Below are positions 44,105-52,303 of a stretch of 64,000 nucleotides of DNA, piece after piece. A program made the position numbers and the translations under genes. Under the pieces are notes generated by a model. That model searched no databases, was not told the DNA's origin, and was given only the letters and a program-made list of their open reading frames with translations. The DNA is from Paraburkholderia piptadeniae (GTDB taxonomy: Bacteria; Pseudomonadota; Gammaproteobacteria; Burkholderiales; Burkholderiaceae). The DNA is taken from contig NZ_CYGY02000010.1 in the NCBI RefSeq assembly GCF_900007165.1, positions 99,920 to 163,919 of the forward strand, in the 5' to 3' direction. Numbering within the stretch: position 1 is the stretch's first letter; each line of letters begins with the position of its first letter.

Positions 44105-44946
44105 ACGCGAAGATGAAACGCACCGTGTGGTGCTGGCTCGCGCTGTCGCCGCTCGTCGTGATCGTGCTGTTTCCGTTCGCCGTGATGCTGTTCACCGCGC
44201 TGAAGCCCGCGCAGGAAGTGTTCATCTATCCGGCGCGCTGGTTTCCTGTGCATTGGCAATGGCAGAACTTCGTCGATATGTGGACGGCCGCGAACTTCGG
44301 CGTCGCGTTGCGCAACAGTTGCGTGATCAGCCTGCTGTCGACGGCGCTCGCGCTGGCCGTGAGCCTGCCTGCCGCGTACGCGCTCGCGCGTTTTCCGTTT
44401 CGCGGGCGCGGACTCTATCGACAGTTTCTGCTCGTCACGCAGATGCTCTCGCCGATTCTGCTGGTGGTCGGCCTGTTCCGTCTCGCCGCGATGATTCCGT
44501 ACGGCGACGGCAATCTCGTCGACTCGAAGATCGGAGTGATCGTCTCGTATGCGGCGTTCAATATAGCGTTCGCCGTGTGGATGCTGTCGTCGTATTTCCA
44601 GACCGTGCCGCGCGATCTCGAAGAGTCGGCGTGGCTCGAAGGATGCAGCCGTTCGCGCGCGGTGTTCAAGGTGTTCCTGCCGCTCGCCGTGCCCGCGATC
44701 GTCGTGACGGCGATCTTCACGTTCATCAATGCGTGGAACGAGTTTGCCGTCGTCTATACGCTCATCCGCTCGCCGGAGAACAAGACGCTCACCGTGCAAG
44801 TCACCGATATGGTGGCGGGCAAGTACGTCGTCGAATGGCATCTGGTGATGGCCGCGACGCTGTGCGCGACATTGCCGGTGTCCGTCGTGTTCGCGTGGCT
44901 GCAGCGCTATCTCGTGAAGGGGCTCGCGCTCGGCGCGGTGAAGTAA
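44101..44946 (+). CDS. ABC transporter permease, MalG/UgpE type
   Basis: 281-residue inner-membrane protein with six helices: helix 1 WLALSPLVVIVLFPFAVMLF, then the periplasmic loop and helices from residue 70. The EAA-type coupling loop is LEESAWLEGCSRSRAVFKVFLP. The ATG at 44101 overlaps the stop of the first permease (ATGA) and has AAGGAGAG upstream. It is the last gene of the transporter operon; 343 bases without a gene follow. The binding protein, both permeases and the divergent ATPase make a complete importer. Confidence 0.92.
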   Translation: MNAKMKRTVWCWLALSPLVVIVLFPFAVMLFTALKPAQEVFIYPARWFPVHWQWQNFVDMWTAANFGVALRNSCVISLLSTALALAVSLPAAYALARFPFRGRGLYRQFLLVTQMLSPILLVVGLFRLAAMIPYGDGNLVDSKIGVIVSYAAFNIAFAVWMLSSYFQTVPRDLEESAWLEGCSRSRAVFKVFLPLAVPAIVVTAIFTFINAWNEFAVVYTLIRSPENKTLTVQVTDMVAGKYVVEWHLVMAATLCATLPVSVVFAWLQRYLVKGLALGAVK

Positions 44947-45289
44947 CGCGCGTTTTCGATTCGTCGCGCGAGGGTCGGAACGCAAGTTTGGGTGAACGCT
45001 CGCCTGATGCATTCCTGAAACCCGCAGCCAGTTTTGATCGTGCAACGCGTGCCGATGTTCGAAACAATCGCTGCGGCTGTTGTCAAAGCGGCTACGGGCA
45101 GCGAGGGATCATTCGAAGCGCTATCGGGCTGGATGTCATGGGCGTGCAAAACTCACGGACGACAATCCGCCGAACAATGTTCACCACGTTGACACATACG
45201 ACTCGCTAACATGAGGCGTGACGCGGCCGGCAAGGCGATGCCATGCTGGTCGGCTTCACGGCTCACAGTCTCACAGACGGGAGATCGAT
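44947..45289. other. Intergenic stretch after the ABC transporter operon
   Basis: 343 bases without a convincing gene. A CGCGCG / CGCGCG pairing just after the stop (about 44947-44970) may be a weak terminator. GAACAATGTTC at 45172-45182 is an 11-base palindrome, and TTGACA stands at 45189-45194, without a good -10 partner. Confidence 0.4.
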
Positions 45290-45574
45290 TTGACCGAGCG
45301 CCACCTTGCATTGCGTGCCGTTGCGAATCCTAAAGACCCATTCGAAAGCCTGTTCATCGACTTGGGCGAACACTCGGCCGACAAGGCGCTCCTCGCTCTG
45401 ACCGATGCGATGCATGCCCAACAGCGGGACATGAACGCATATGAGTGGCTTCTGAACGCCCTCCCCGGCGCAACGTTGAAGCCCGCGTTCGCAATCGGCA
45501 CTGTCGGCGAGTTGTATCGGTCGTTCACGAGGCCGGCCGAGTTCGCGCGCTTGAACCGTCTCCACAGGTCGTAG
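45290..45574 (+). CDS. Hypothetical protein, TTG start
   Basis: 94 residues. The start is TTG at 45290, favoured because GGGAG lies six bases upstream; the longer in-frame ATG at 45218 has none. The sequence (ALRAVANPKDPFESLFIDLG, then HSADKALLALTDAMHAQQRDMN and ALPGATLKPAFAIGTVGELYRSF) is soluble and mostly helical. I do not recognise a family. The C-terminal GELYRSF region suggests a short conserved tail. It is not obviously linked to the flanking genes. Confidence 0.55.
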   Translation: MTERHLALRAVANPKDPFESLFIDLGEHSADKALLALTDAMHAQQRDMNAYEWLLNALPGATLKPAFAIGTVGELYRSFTRPAEFARLNRLHRS

Positions 45575-45738
45575 CGAATCGTTTCGGCATCGTCCGTCGT
45601 CGCCCGGATACGGCTGCCTCACGCGTCCAAAGTGGTTACCTCAAATTCATTCGAATTGGCCATTTCGCATGACCAGTTCAGCGCCTAATCTTCGTCTTGT
45701 CGTGCAAGCAAACGCGCTCCATCACTGAGGAAACCATC

Positions 45739-46176
45739 ATGGAACAACGTCTCGACTTCTACAAAGCCAACCCGCACGCGATCAAGGCCATGCTCGCCGT
45801 CGAAGAACGCATCGAGAAGAGCGATCTCGAAAAATCGCTGGCGCACCTAGTGCGTCTGCGCGCTTCGCAGATCAACGGCTGCGCGTTCTGCGTCGACATG
45901 CACACTGCCGACGCACGCAAGGGTGGCGAAACCGACCGTCGTCTCGCGACGGTCGTCGTGTGGCGCGAAACGCCGTTCTTCACGGCCCGCGAACGCGCGG
46001 CGCTCGAATGGACGGAGGCCCTCACGCTGGTGTCCGAGAACCACGTGCCGGACGCGATGTGGGAAGCGGTGAAACCGCATTTCAGCGAAGCGGAACTGGT
46101 CGACCTGACGCTGCTGATTTCGGCGATCAACGCATGGAACCGCTTTGCGATTTCGTTCCGGAAGCTGCCGTCGTAA
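45739..46176 (+). CDS. AhpD-like carboxymuconolactone decarboxylase family protein
   Basis: 145-residue protein of the CMD/AhpD fold. The redox motif is CAFCVDMH with Cys48, Cys51 and His55, as in AhpD-like peroxidase reductases, so it is probably an alkylhydroperoxidase-type antioxidant, not a decarboxylase. The opening RLDFYKANPHAIKAMLAVEERI and the ALTLVSENHVPDAMWEAVK stretch are typical of the sub-family. The ATG at 45739 follows TGAGGAAACC. A good terminator closes the gene at 46208-46231. Not linked to the catechol operon. Confidence 0.9.
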   Translation: MEQRLDFYKANPHAIKAMLAVEERIEKSDLEKSLAHLVRLRASQINGCAFCVDMHTADARKGGETDRRLATVVVWRETPFFTARERAALEWTEALTLVSENHVPDAMWEAVKPHFSEAELVDLTLLISAINAWNRFAISFRKLPS

Positions 46177-46207
46177 GCGCTCCAAACGGCGCATCGAGGT
46201 TGAGGGG

Positions 46208-46231
46208 AAAGCGGGCGATGCCCGCTTTTTT
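46208..46231 (+). terminator. Intrinsic terminator after the AhpD-like gene
   Basis: Perfect nine-base stem AAAGCGGGC (46208-46216) / GCCCGCTTT (46220-46228), three-base loop, with T continuing to 46231. Confidence 0.92.
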
Positions 46232-46308
46232 CATGTGTCCGCAGTCTGCGTCGTCGGATCAACGGCGCTATGCTATGACGTCCACTCAACATCAACGGGA
46301 AGACGCTT

Positions 46309-47019
46309 ATGACAACGACAACGGGATCGATGATTACTTTTCGCCGGCCCGACGGCCAGGAACTGCAAGGCTATCTCGCCACGCCCGACAAACCCGATGG
46401 CGCGCCCGCCGTGGTCGTCATTCAGGAATGGTGGGGTTTGAACGATCAGATTCGCGGCGTCGCGAATCGCCTCGCGCAATCAGGCTACCTCGCGCTGGTG
46501 CCCGATCTGTATCGCGGCAAATCGACGGTCGAAGAGGAAGAGGCGCATCACCTGATGGATGGGCTCGACTTCGGCGATGCGGCGTCACAGGACATTGTCG
46601 GCGCGATCGGATATCTGAAGGAGCGCGCGAGCCGCGTCGCCGTAATGGGCTACTGCATGGGCGGCGCGCTGACGCTTCTCTCACTGTGCCAGAGCCCCGA
46701 TGTATCCGCAGGCGTCGTCTTCTACGGCTACCCTCCGCTGGAGTACATCGACGCGTCGAAGATCAAGGCGCCCGTGCTCGGCCATTGGGCGACGCAAGAC
46801 GCGGCCTTTCCGATCGCAAACGTGGATACGCTGGAGTCGAAACTGCGCGATGCGAACGTCGACGTGCAGTTCCATCGCTACCTCGCGCATCACGCGTTCA
46901 CCAACGAGACGGCGGTCGGCAGCCGGCGCATCGCCATCACGCAGTACGACCCTGTGTGGTCGCAACTGGCCTGGGACAGGACGCTGACCTTCTTCGGCCG
47001 CACGCTCTGGGCGAAGTAA
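46309..47019 (+). CDS. Dienelactone hydrolase family protein
   Basis: 236-residue alpha/beta-hydrolase of the DLH family. The nucleophile is Cys116 in GYCMGG; Asp164 (ATQDAAFP) and His195 (LAHHAF) complete the triad; Glu40 in IQEWWGL holds the Cys in place. The protein has no signal peptide. The ATG at 46309 follows CGGGAAGA; a shorter start at 46330 is possible. Members hydrolyse dienelactones from chlorocatechols or other esters; no chlorocatechol genes are near, so its substrate is not set. It lies alone between a terminator and a convergent glycine-zipper gene. Confidence 0.9.
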   Translation: MTTTTGSMITFRRPDGQELQGYLATPDKPDGAPAVVVIQEWWGLNDQIRGVANRLAQSGYLALVPDLYRGKSTVEEEEAHHLMDGLDFGDAASQDIVGAIGYLKERASRVAVMGYCMGGALTLLSLCQSPDVSAGVVFYGYPPLEYIDASKIKAPVLGHWATQDAAFPIANVDTLESKLRDANVDVQFHRYLAHHAFTNETAVGSRRIAITQYDPVWSQLAWDRTLTFFGRTLWAK

Positions 47020-47159
47020 GCGCGAAGCGTTCCACGCGACTCATGATTCATATCGGGCGCGGGCCTTTGCGGACCGCAGCGCCCGGCGCGGATTGACGCA
47101 GCGCGTCGCTCGTTACGAAGCGACTTCGGCGCTGCGCCGAACCACGTCGTGTTCGCCGA

Positions 47160-47594
47160 TCAGTCGTCGTAGTGGCGATGCTTGTGATGGCGCCCGCCAT
47201 GGTAGCCACGGTCATCCGCGTACGAATTGGAGCGCGAGATGTTGCCGCCGAGCGCCGCACCTGCGCCGCCGCCCAGGGCTGCGCCGACGAGACCGCCTCC
47301 GCGTCCGCCCATCGCATTGCCTGCCGCCGTGCCGGCTCCGCCGCCCAGCGCGCCGCCGATGATGGCGCCCGTGCGCTCGCGGCGGTTCGACGTGACGGCG
47401 CCGCCAGCGCCGCCGCCGACCGCGCCGCCGATCACGGCACCCGTGCTGCCGCCGACTGCGCCGCCCAACGCCGCGCCGGCCACACCGCCGAGCGCGCCGC
47501 CAAGCGCATTGTTCATATCGCCGGCCAGCGCCGGTACTGACGTCGCAGCCGTGAGCGCTGCAATCGCGACCATCTGAATGATTCGGTTCGACAT
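47160..47594 (-). CDS. Exported glycine-zipper protein
   Basis: 144 residues. A signal peptide ends near residue 24 (TSVPALA then GDMNNAL). The body is a Gly/Ala repeat with the period GGAxGGxxGxxxGG (about residues 30-115), typical of glycine-zipper proteins such as the outer-membrane YMGG/17-kDa class; it then ends in a His-rich, acidic tail (SYADDRGYHGGRHHKHRHYDD in parts). No Shine-Dalgarno sequence precedes the ATG at 47594, which is unusual here. Glycine zippers pack membrane helices; the His tail might bind metal. Low-complexity coding favours shadows in other frames, so the reading frame is chosen from the signal peptide. Confidence 0.72.
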   Translation of the reverse strand: MSNRIIQMVAIAALTAATSVPALAGDMNNALGGALGGVAGAALGGAVGGSTGAVIGGAVGGGAGGAVTSNRRERTGAIIGGALGGGAGTAAGNAMGGRGGGLVGAALGGGAGAALGGNISRSNSYADDRGYHGGRHHKHRHYDD

Positions 47595-47978
47595 AGAAGG
47601 GTCAGTTGTTTTTGAGACGGCGCGAGTATAACCGGACATCTGAAAGGCTCCAGTAACGCCGGCCGTCCTCGCCGGTAAGAGGTGTAACAAAGTTCGCTGC
47701 GCAAATTGGCATGCGGCCGGAAGCAAGGCTGGAGCGGCTTCGGGCTCATTGTTTCGTGTTCGGCATGACACTTTTCGCCGGCGCGGCGTTGCGTGATGGC
47801 GACGTGGGCTTGCACTATTTGATCGACTCCGCTAGCGCTCGAAACGAGCGGCGATTCATCGCCGCCCGATCGGCATGGAGGATGCTCGACATGGCATGAC
47901 GAAACCGGCGCCGCGCCGGACGACTCGATACATATGTCCGGTCACGCGCCGCTACACCCACTTGATCAGGAGGGTTCG

Positions 47979-48674
47979 ATGAATATCAGCATCATCGGTG
48001 CAGGCAATATCGGCAAGGTGCTCGCGCGCCGCCTCGTCGAAAAAGGGCACGCGGTCCGCATCGCCAACTCGCGCGGCGGCGCTTCGCTGCAAGCCGTCGC
48101 GCAGCAAACGGGCGCAACGGCGAGCAACGTGCCGGACATGATCGCGGACGCCGACGTGATCGTCGTGACGATTCCCCTCGCCAAGGTCCCGCAGCTGCCG
48201 AAGGGACTCTTTGACAACGCGAAGCCATCGGCTGTCGTGGTGGATACGTGCAACTACTACCCGCGTCAGCGCGACGGCAGGATCGACGGCATCGAGGCGG
48301 GCGCGAACGAAAGCCGCTGGGTCGAAGAGCAGATCGGGCATCCCGTGATCAAGGTGTTCAACAACATCTACGCCGCGCATCTCGAAGGTATGGGCAAACC
48401 GGCGGGCACGGCGGGACGCATCGCGTTGCCCGTCGCGGGCGACGATCCGAAGGCGAAGCAGATCGTCTTCGGACTCGTCGACGACATCGGCTTCGATGCC
48501 GTGGACACGGGCACGATCGCCGATTCATGGCGTCAGCAGCCGGGCTCGCCTGTCTACACGGCCGATCTCGACGCGCAAGGCGTGAAGGACGCGCTGGCGC
48601 GCGCATCGAAGGAACGCACCGCGGACTGGAAGGCGACGCCCGCCAGCCCGGGTACGTTCGATCGTCCTGCGTGA
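47979..48674 (+). CDS. NADP-binding protein, F420-reductase-like (FNO family)
   Basis: 231 residues. The Rossmann motif GAGNIGKVLARRLVEKGHAV is at the very N-terminus (quoted in part), then NSRGG at the cofactor-phosphate position that prefers NADP. The arrangement resembles the NADPH-dependent F420 reductase / ProC-like fold, but proteobacteria of this group do not use F420 as a rule, so the real hydride acceptor is unknown. The ATG at 47979 is preceded by AGGAGGG. It is isolated, followed by a long hairpin shared with the convergent GntR gene. Confidence 0.85.
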   Translation: MNISIIGAGNIGKVLARRLVEKGHAVRIANSRGGASLQAVAQQTGATASNVPDMIADADVIVVTIPLAKVPQLPKGLFDNAKPSAVVVDTCNYYPRQRDGRIDGIEAGANESRWVEEQIGHPVIKVFNNIYAAHLEGMGKPAGTAGRIALPVAGDDPKAKQIVFGLVDDIGFDAVDTGTIADSWRQQPGSPVYTADLDAQGVKDALARASKERTADWKATPASPGTFDRPA

Positions 48675-48724
48675 TCGAACGGACGTTGCACGACTCTCAC
48701 GCGACTGCGCCTCTTCGCGACAAC

Positions 48725-48760
48725 GCCGTCGCTACATGACTCGCGCCATGTAGCGACGGC
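48725..48760. terminator. Strong hairpin between convergent genes
   Basis: Perfect 14-base stem GCCGTCGCTACATG (48725-48738) / CATGTAGCGACGGC (48747-48760) with an eight-base loop. No T run on either side. It sits between the convergent F420-reductase-like and GntR genes and touches the GntR stop. Confidence 0.7.
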
Positions 48761-49491
48761 TATTGAGCCAAGCCGAAGCCGGGCTCGAACTGTTTCCCGA
48801 CGAAGGCGATATGCGCGTACATCGCTCGTTGCGCGGCATCGGGATCGCGGTCCCGCACCGCGAAGAAAATGGATTCGTGCTGGTTGAGCCGCATCGCCGA
48901 TTGCCTGAAGGCGTTCGCATTGTTGAGCGTCGCATCGAACGTATTGGCGGCGATGTGCTCGCGAAGCATCGTGATGACGCTCGCGTAGAACTGGTCGAGC
49001 ATGCGGTTGTGCGAGGCGGCCGTCAGGGCCGTATGAAATTCACCGTCGACGATCGCTTCCGCATCCACGTCGTGTGCCTCGACCGCGTTGCGCATCTTCA
49101 CGAGAATGGCCTGAAGCCTGTCGAGTTCTTCCGCTGTCGAGCGCTGCGCCGCAAAGCGCGCCGCCGCGCACTCGAAGACCAGTCGGAACTCGAGCGTCTC
49201 CGCCCTCAACGGCGGATTCTCCGCGACCAGTTGCAGCCACGGCGCGCTCAGACGCGCGGGCTGTCGCTGCACGACATACACGCCGCTGCCCGGCTTCGTT
49301 TCGAGCATTCCGCGCGTGACGAGCCGCTGGATCGCCTCGCGCACCGTCGAGCGCGACACGCCCAGCGATTGCGCCAGCGCGCGCTCCGCGGGAAGGCGCG
49401 CCGCGGTCTCCCACCCGCCTTCGAGCAGCTTTTCTTCGAGCTGCAGGACGGTCCTGTCGACCGCGCTGGACGAAAGTGTGTGAAGTCCCAT
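48760..49491 (-). CDS. GntR/FadR-family regulator of the UxaA/GarD-type dehydratase
   Basis: 243 residues. The GntR helix-turn-helix spans about residues 10-75 (RLPAERALAQSLGVSRSTVREAIQRL, in parts, then MLETKPGSGVYV). The C-terminal FCD domain (about 95-230) keeps metal-binding His positions such as EFHTALTAASHN. Such proteins sense sugar acids. The start MGLHTLSSS at 49491 follows GGGAAG; a longer in-frame reading upstream would cross the operator. It is divergent from the sugar-acid dehydratase gene, its likely target, with a GntR-type site between them. Confidence 0.9.
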   Translation of the reverse strand: MGLHTLSSSAVDRTVLQLEEKLLEGGWETAARLPAERALAQSLGVSRSTVREAIQRLVTRGMLETKPGSGVYVVQRQPARLSAPWLQLVAENPPLRAETLEFRLVFECAAARFAAQRSTAEELDRLQAILVKMRNAVEAHDVDAEAIVDGEFHTALTAASHNRMLDQFYASVITMLREHIAANTFDATLNNANAFRQSAMRLNQHESIFFAVRDRDPDAAQRAMYAHIAFVGKQFEPGFGLAQ

Positions 49492-49508
49492 GCCGGTGCT
49501 TCCCGAGA

Positions 49509-49521
49509 TTGGTCTGACCGA
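49509..49521. promoter_or_regulatory. GntR/FadR-type operator
   Basis: TTGGTCTGACCGA is nearly palindromic and matches the FadR-subfamily pattern TNGTNNNACNA at all but the last position. It lies between the divergent GntR and dehydratase genes, 17 bases from the GntR start. Confidence 0.6.
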
Positions 49522-49625
49522 TTTGCCTGGCCTGGTGGACGAAATCACTATTCGCCACATCGAGCACGCGGACATCTCGATACCGCAGCCGATGCTCACA
49601 AGCTCCACAATCAGGAGGAAAAAAC

Positions 49626-51155
49626 ATGGCGGATTCTAACTCACTGGTCATCACGCTGCATGCCGACGACGACGTCGCCATCGCGCGCGGCGCCATCGCG
49701 GCGGGCACTGTGCTGCGCGAACTGAACGGCCTCATCGTCACCGACGACATTCCCGCCGCGCACAAGGTTGCCGTGCGGGCGATCAGGACGGGCGACCCCG
49801 TGCGCCGCTACGGTCAGATCATCGGCTTCGCCACGCAGCCGATCGAGCCTGGCGCGCATGTCCATACGCAGAACGTGTCGATGGGCGACTTCGCGCGCGA
49901 CTACGCGTACGGCACGAACGTCAAGGCCGTGGCGCCCGCGCCGCAAGCGCTGACGTTTCAGGGCATTCGCCGCGCCGACGGCCGCGTGGCGACGCGCAAC
50001 TACATCGGCGTCGTCAGCACCGTCAATTGCTCGGCGACTGTGACGAAGCTGGTCACGCAGCATTTCTCGGCGCCTGGCGCGCTCGACGCATGGCCGAATG
50101 TCGACGGCATCGTGCCCCTCACGCACAGCTTCGGCTGCTGCATCGACCACAACGGCGAAGGCATCCAGCAGTTGCGCCGCACGATCGGCGGCTATGTGCG
50201 GCATCCGAATTTCGCAGGCGTGGTCGTGATCGGCCTCGGCTGCGAGGCGAACCAGATGGGCGCGATGTTCGTCGCCGAGGGCGTCGAGACAGGCGAGACC
50301 GTTGTGCCCCTCGTCATTCAGGAACAGGGCGGCACGCAGAAGACCGTCGACGCGGCGATCGCGGCCGTCGAGAAGCTGCTGCCCATCGCGAACCGCGCGG
50401 TGCGCGAGCCGCTTCCGGTATCGCATCTGAACATCGCGCTGCAATGCGGCGGCTCGGATGGCTACTCGGGCATCACGGCGAATCCAGCGCTCGGCGCCGC
50501 CGTCGATCTGCTCGTGCAGCACGGCGGCACGGCGATTCTCAGCGAGACGCCCGAAATCTACGGCGCGGAACACCTGCTCACACGACGCGCGATCACGCCG
50601 GAAGTCGGCGAGAAGATCGTCGAGCGCATTCACTGGTGGGAGAGCTACGCGGAGCGCGAAAAAGGCAGCATCGACAACAATCCGACGCCGGGCAACAAGG
50701 CGGGCGGCCTGACGACGATACTCGAAAAATCGCTCGGCGCCGTTGCGAAGAGCGGCTCGACGCCGCTGATGGACGTGTATCGTTACGCGGAGCCCGTGAC
50801 GGCCAAAGGCCTCGTGTTCATGGATGCGCCCGGCTATGACCCGATGGGCGCGACGGGGCAGATCGCGAGCGGCGCGAATCTCGTGCTGTTCACGACGGGA
50901 CGCGGTTCATGCTTCGGCGCAAAGCCCGCGCCTTCCATCAAGCTCGCGACGAACACGAAGATGTACGCGCGCATGATCGACGACATGGACATCAACTGCG
51001 GCGACATCATGGACGGCGACACGACCGTCGAGCAGAAAGGCCGCGAGATCTTCGACATGATCATCGCGGTGGCGTCGGGCGCGAAGAGCAAGAGCGAGGC
51101 ACTCGGCGTAGGCAACGAGGAATTCGTGCCCTGGATGATCGGCGCGCAGATGTAA
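49626..51155 (+). CDS. UxaA/GarD-family sugar-acid dehydratase
   Basis: 509-residue cytoplasmic enzyme of the altronate/galactarate dehydratase family, which removes water from sugar acids. The N-terminal SAF-like domain (HADDDVAIARGA, then VTDDIPAAHKVA at about residues 12-50) is followed by the main domain. Shared motifs are GVVSTVNCSATV, THSFGCCIDHNG, VVIGLGCEANQM, LQCGGSDGYSGITANP, NPTPGNKAGGLTTI and a late TTGRGSCFGA. Cys residues in several of these probably bind iron. Galactarate and altronate are both possible. It is divergent from a GntR regulator; no aldolase or other pathway gene is adjacent. AGGAGGAAA precedes the start. Confidence 0.87.
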   Translation: MADSNSLVITLHADDDVAIARGAIAAGTVLRELNGLIVTDDIPAAHKVAVRAIRTGDPVRRYGQIIGFATQPIEPGAHVHTQNVSMGDFARDYAYGTNVKAVAPAPQALTFQGIRRADGRVATRNYIGVVSTVNCSATVTKLVTQHFSAPGALDAWPNVDGIVPLTHSFGCCIDHNGEGIQQLRRTIGGYVRHPNFAGVVVIGLGCEANQMGAMFVAEGVETGETVVPLVIQEQGGTQKTVDAAIAAVEKLLPIANRAVREPLPVSHLNIALQCGGSDGYSGITANPALGAAVDLLVQHGGTAILSETPEIYGAEHLLTRRAITPEVGEKIVERIHWWESYAEREKGSIDNNPTPGNKAGGLTTILEKSLGAVAKSGSTPLMDVYRYAEPVTAKGLVFMDAPGYDPMGATGQIASGANLVLFTTGRGSCFGAKPAPSIKLATNTKMYARMIDDMDINCGDIMDGDTTVEQKGREIFDMIIAVASGAKSKSEALGVGNEEFVPWMIGAQM

Positions 51156-51561
51156 AGCGGACTTGCGGGCGTGGCGCGGCTGGGAGGGCCGCGCCTGTAC
51201 GCGACATGGCCGCGTATACGCCGGACGCCTGAGTTTCGCTGGAAACCGTCCAGGTACCCGACCGGCGGGAACGCCGTCGGTGAAGGACGAGGTGTTTCCA
51301 TCGGCGGCTTACCGTGAAGCGGGCCGAACGCTTACAGTCGGCCGATTGCCGCCGTTCCGTCATCGTTCAGGGTCGTTCATCGGACCATGATGGGCCCCTC
51401 GCCATACGCCCTTGATTTGTTGACAATCGCTATCCCGAGCGGGAGCAGCCTCCGGATAAACTACGGTTCGCAACAGCGGTGTCACGGACGCTGATTGATC
51501 CAAGCCGCTCGAACGCGGCGAACCGAAGATCCTCTGGCCATGCAACGAAAGGAGAGACCTC
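51156..51561. other. Intergenic stretch before the NUDIX gene
   Basis: 406 bases without a gene. It begins with the hairpin at 51173-51195. TTGACA at 51419-51424 has no good -10 at normal spacing. Short frames in both directions are shadows. Confidence 0.45.
51173..51195 (+). terminator. GC-rich hairpin after the dehydratase gene
   Basis: GGCGCGGC (51173-51180) and GCCGCGCC (51188-51195) form a perfect eight-base stem with a seven-base loop, 18 bases after the stop. No T run follows, so it may be a Rho-assisted or RNA-stability element. Confidence 0.45.
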
Positions 51562-52050
51562 ATGCCGAGCCTTGAGCGAGCCCGAGCAGCGATACTTGTC
51601 GACTCTGTCTGGCGCATGGTGCTTCGCCTCGGATTTCCACTCGCTCGCGCCTGGTGGCACCTTCGACGGCCTCGCCATGAGGGCGCGCTCGTAGCAATCT
51701 ACGTCGGGCGCGCGCTGTTGCTGGTGAAGACATCGTACCGGGCCGAGTGGAGTTTTCCCGGCGGTAGTATCCGGGCCGGTGAGACGCCTGATGCAGCGGC
51801 GCAGCGCGAAATGGAGGAGGAGATCGGTCTCTCATCGTACACGTTACTCCCCGCAGGCAGCGTCTACGGCACTTGGGACGGTCGAAGAGACCGGGTGCAT
51901 TTCTTTGAACTGCACCTCGATTGCATGCCCGAGCTGCGGCTTGATAATCGTGAGATTATCGCCGCGCATCTGGCATCGCCGGAGGATCTGCACAGCATCG
52001 CGCTGACAGCGCCGGTCGCTGCGTACCTCGGCAGGGATCTCTCCCGCTAG
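51562..52050 (+). CDS. NUDIX hydrolase
   Basis: 162 residues. The NUDIX box is complete: Gly68, Glu74, then REMEEEIGL at 82-90, fitting GX5EX7REUXEEXGU. The N-terminal 40 residues are basic and hydrophobic (VWRMVLRLGFPLARAWWHLRRP) and may associate with membrane. The substrate (nucleoside diphosphate linked to another group) cannot be told. The ATG at 51562 follows AAAGGAGAG. It lies alone between the sugar-acid dehydratase and the CoA-linked aromatic operon. Confidence 0.92.
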   Translation: MPSLERARAAILVDSVWRMVLRLGFPLARAWWHLRRPRHEGALVAIYVGRALLLVKTSYRAEWSFPGGSIRAGETPDAAAQREMEEEIGLSSYTLLPAGSVYGTWDGRRDRVHFFELHLDCMPELRLDNREIIAAHLASPEDLHSIALTAPVAAYLGRDLSR

Positions 52051-52243
52051 TTGGGCTCTTTTCCTTTCGGGACGTCTCGACGGGTTCAAAGCCGATATTC
52101 GAATGACGGCCGATGGCCGATCACCTGTCAAATACCAAAGCCAACAGCGGCGTCATTAATCGCTTAAGAAGCAGCTTCTTCCCCGACAGGCTTGACTCCT
52201 ACGGATCACCGTACCGCGCTGCTCGCCCGCCGCGCCAATTTAC

Positions 52244-52272
52244 TTGACATCTAAACTATCAAACCCTAAAGT
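52244..52272 (+). promoter_or_regulatory. Sigma-70 promoter of the 2-aminobenzoyl-CoA operon with overlapping operator
   Basis: TTGACA (52244-52249), 17-base spacer, TAAAGT (52267-52272). Two dyads overlap it: TTGACA-N7-TATCAA (52244-52262) and TTTACTT / AAGTAAA (52239-52245 and 52269-52275). Repressor binding here would block polymerase; the MarR gene in the same operon is the natural candidate. Confidence 0.68.
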
Positions 52273-52303
52273 AAAGGCGAGCACTCGAGTTGGGGAACCA
52301 GCA

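Noticed and set aside
47227..47577. Pro/Ala-rich rightward frame opposite the glycine-zipper gene
   Set aside because: Direct antisense of Gly/Ala repeats (Gly/Ala codons read as Pro/Arg/Ala); the leftward frame has a signal peptide.
47711..47899. 62-codon rightward frame downstream of the glycine-zipper gene start
   Set aside because: Starts in the glycine-zipper promoter region, has no ribosome binding site and no recognisable feature.
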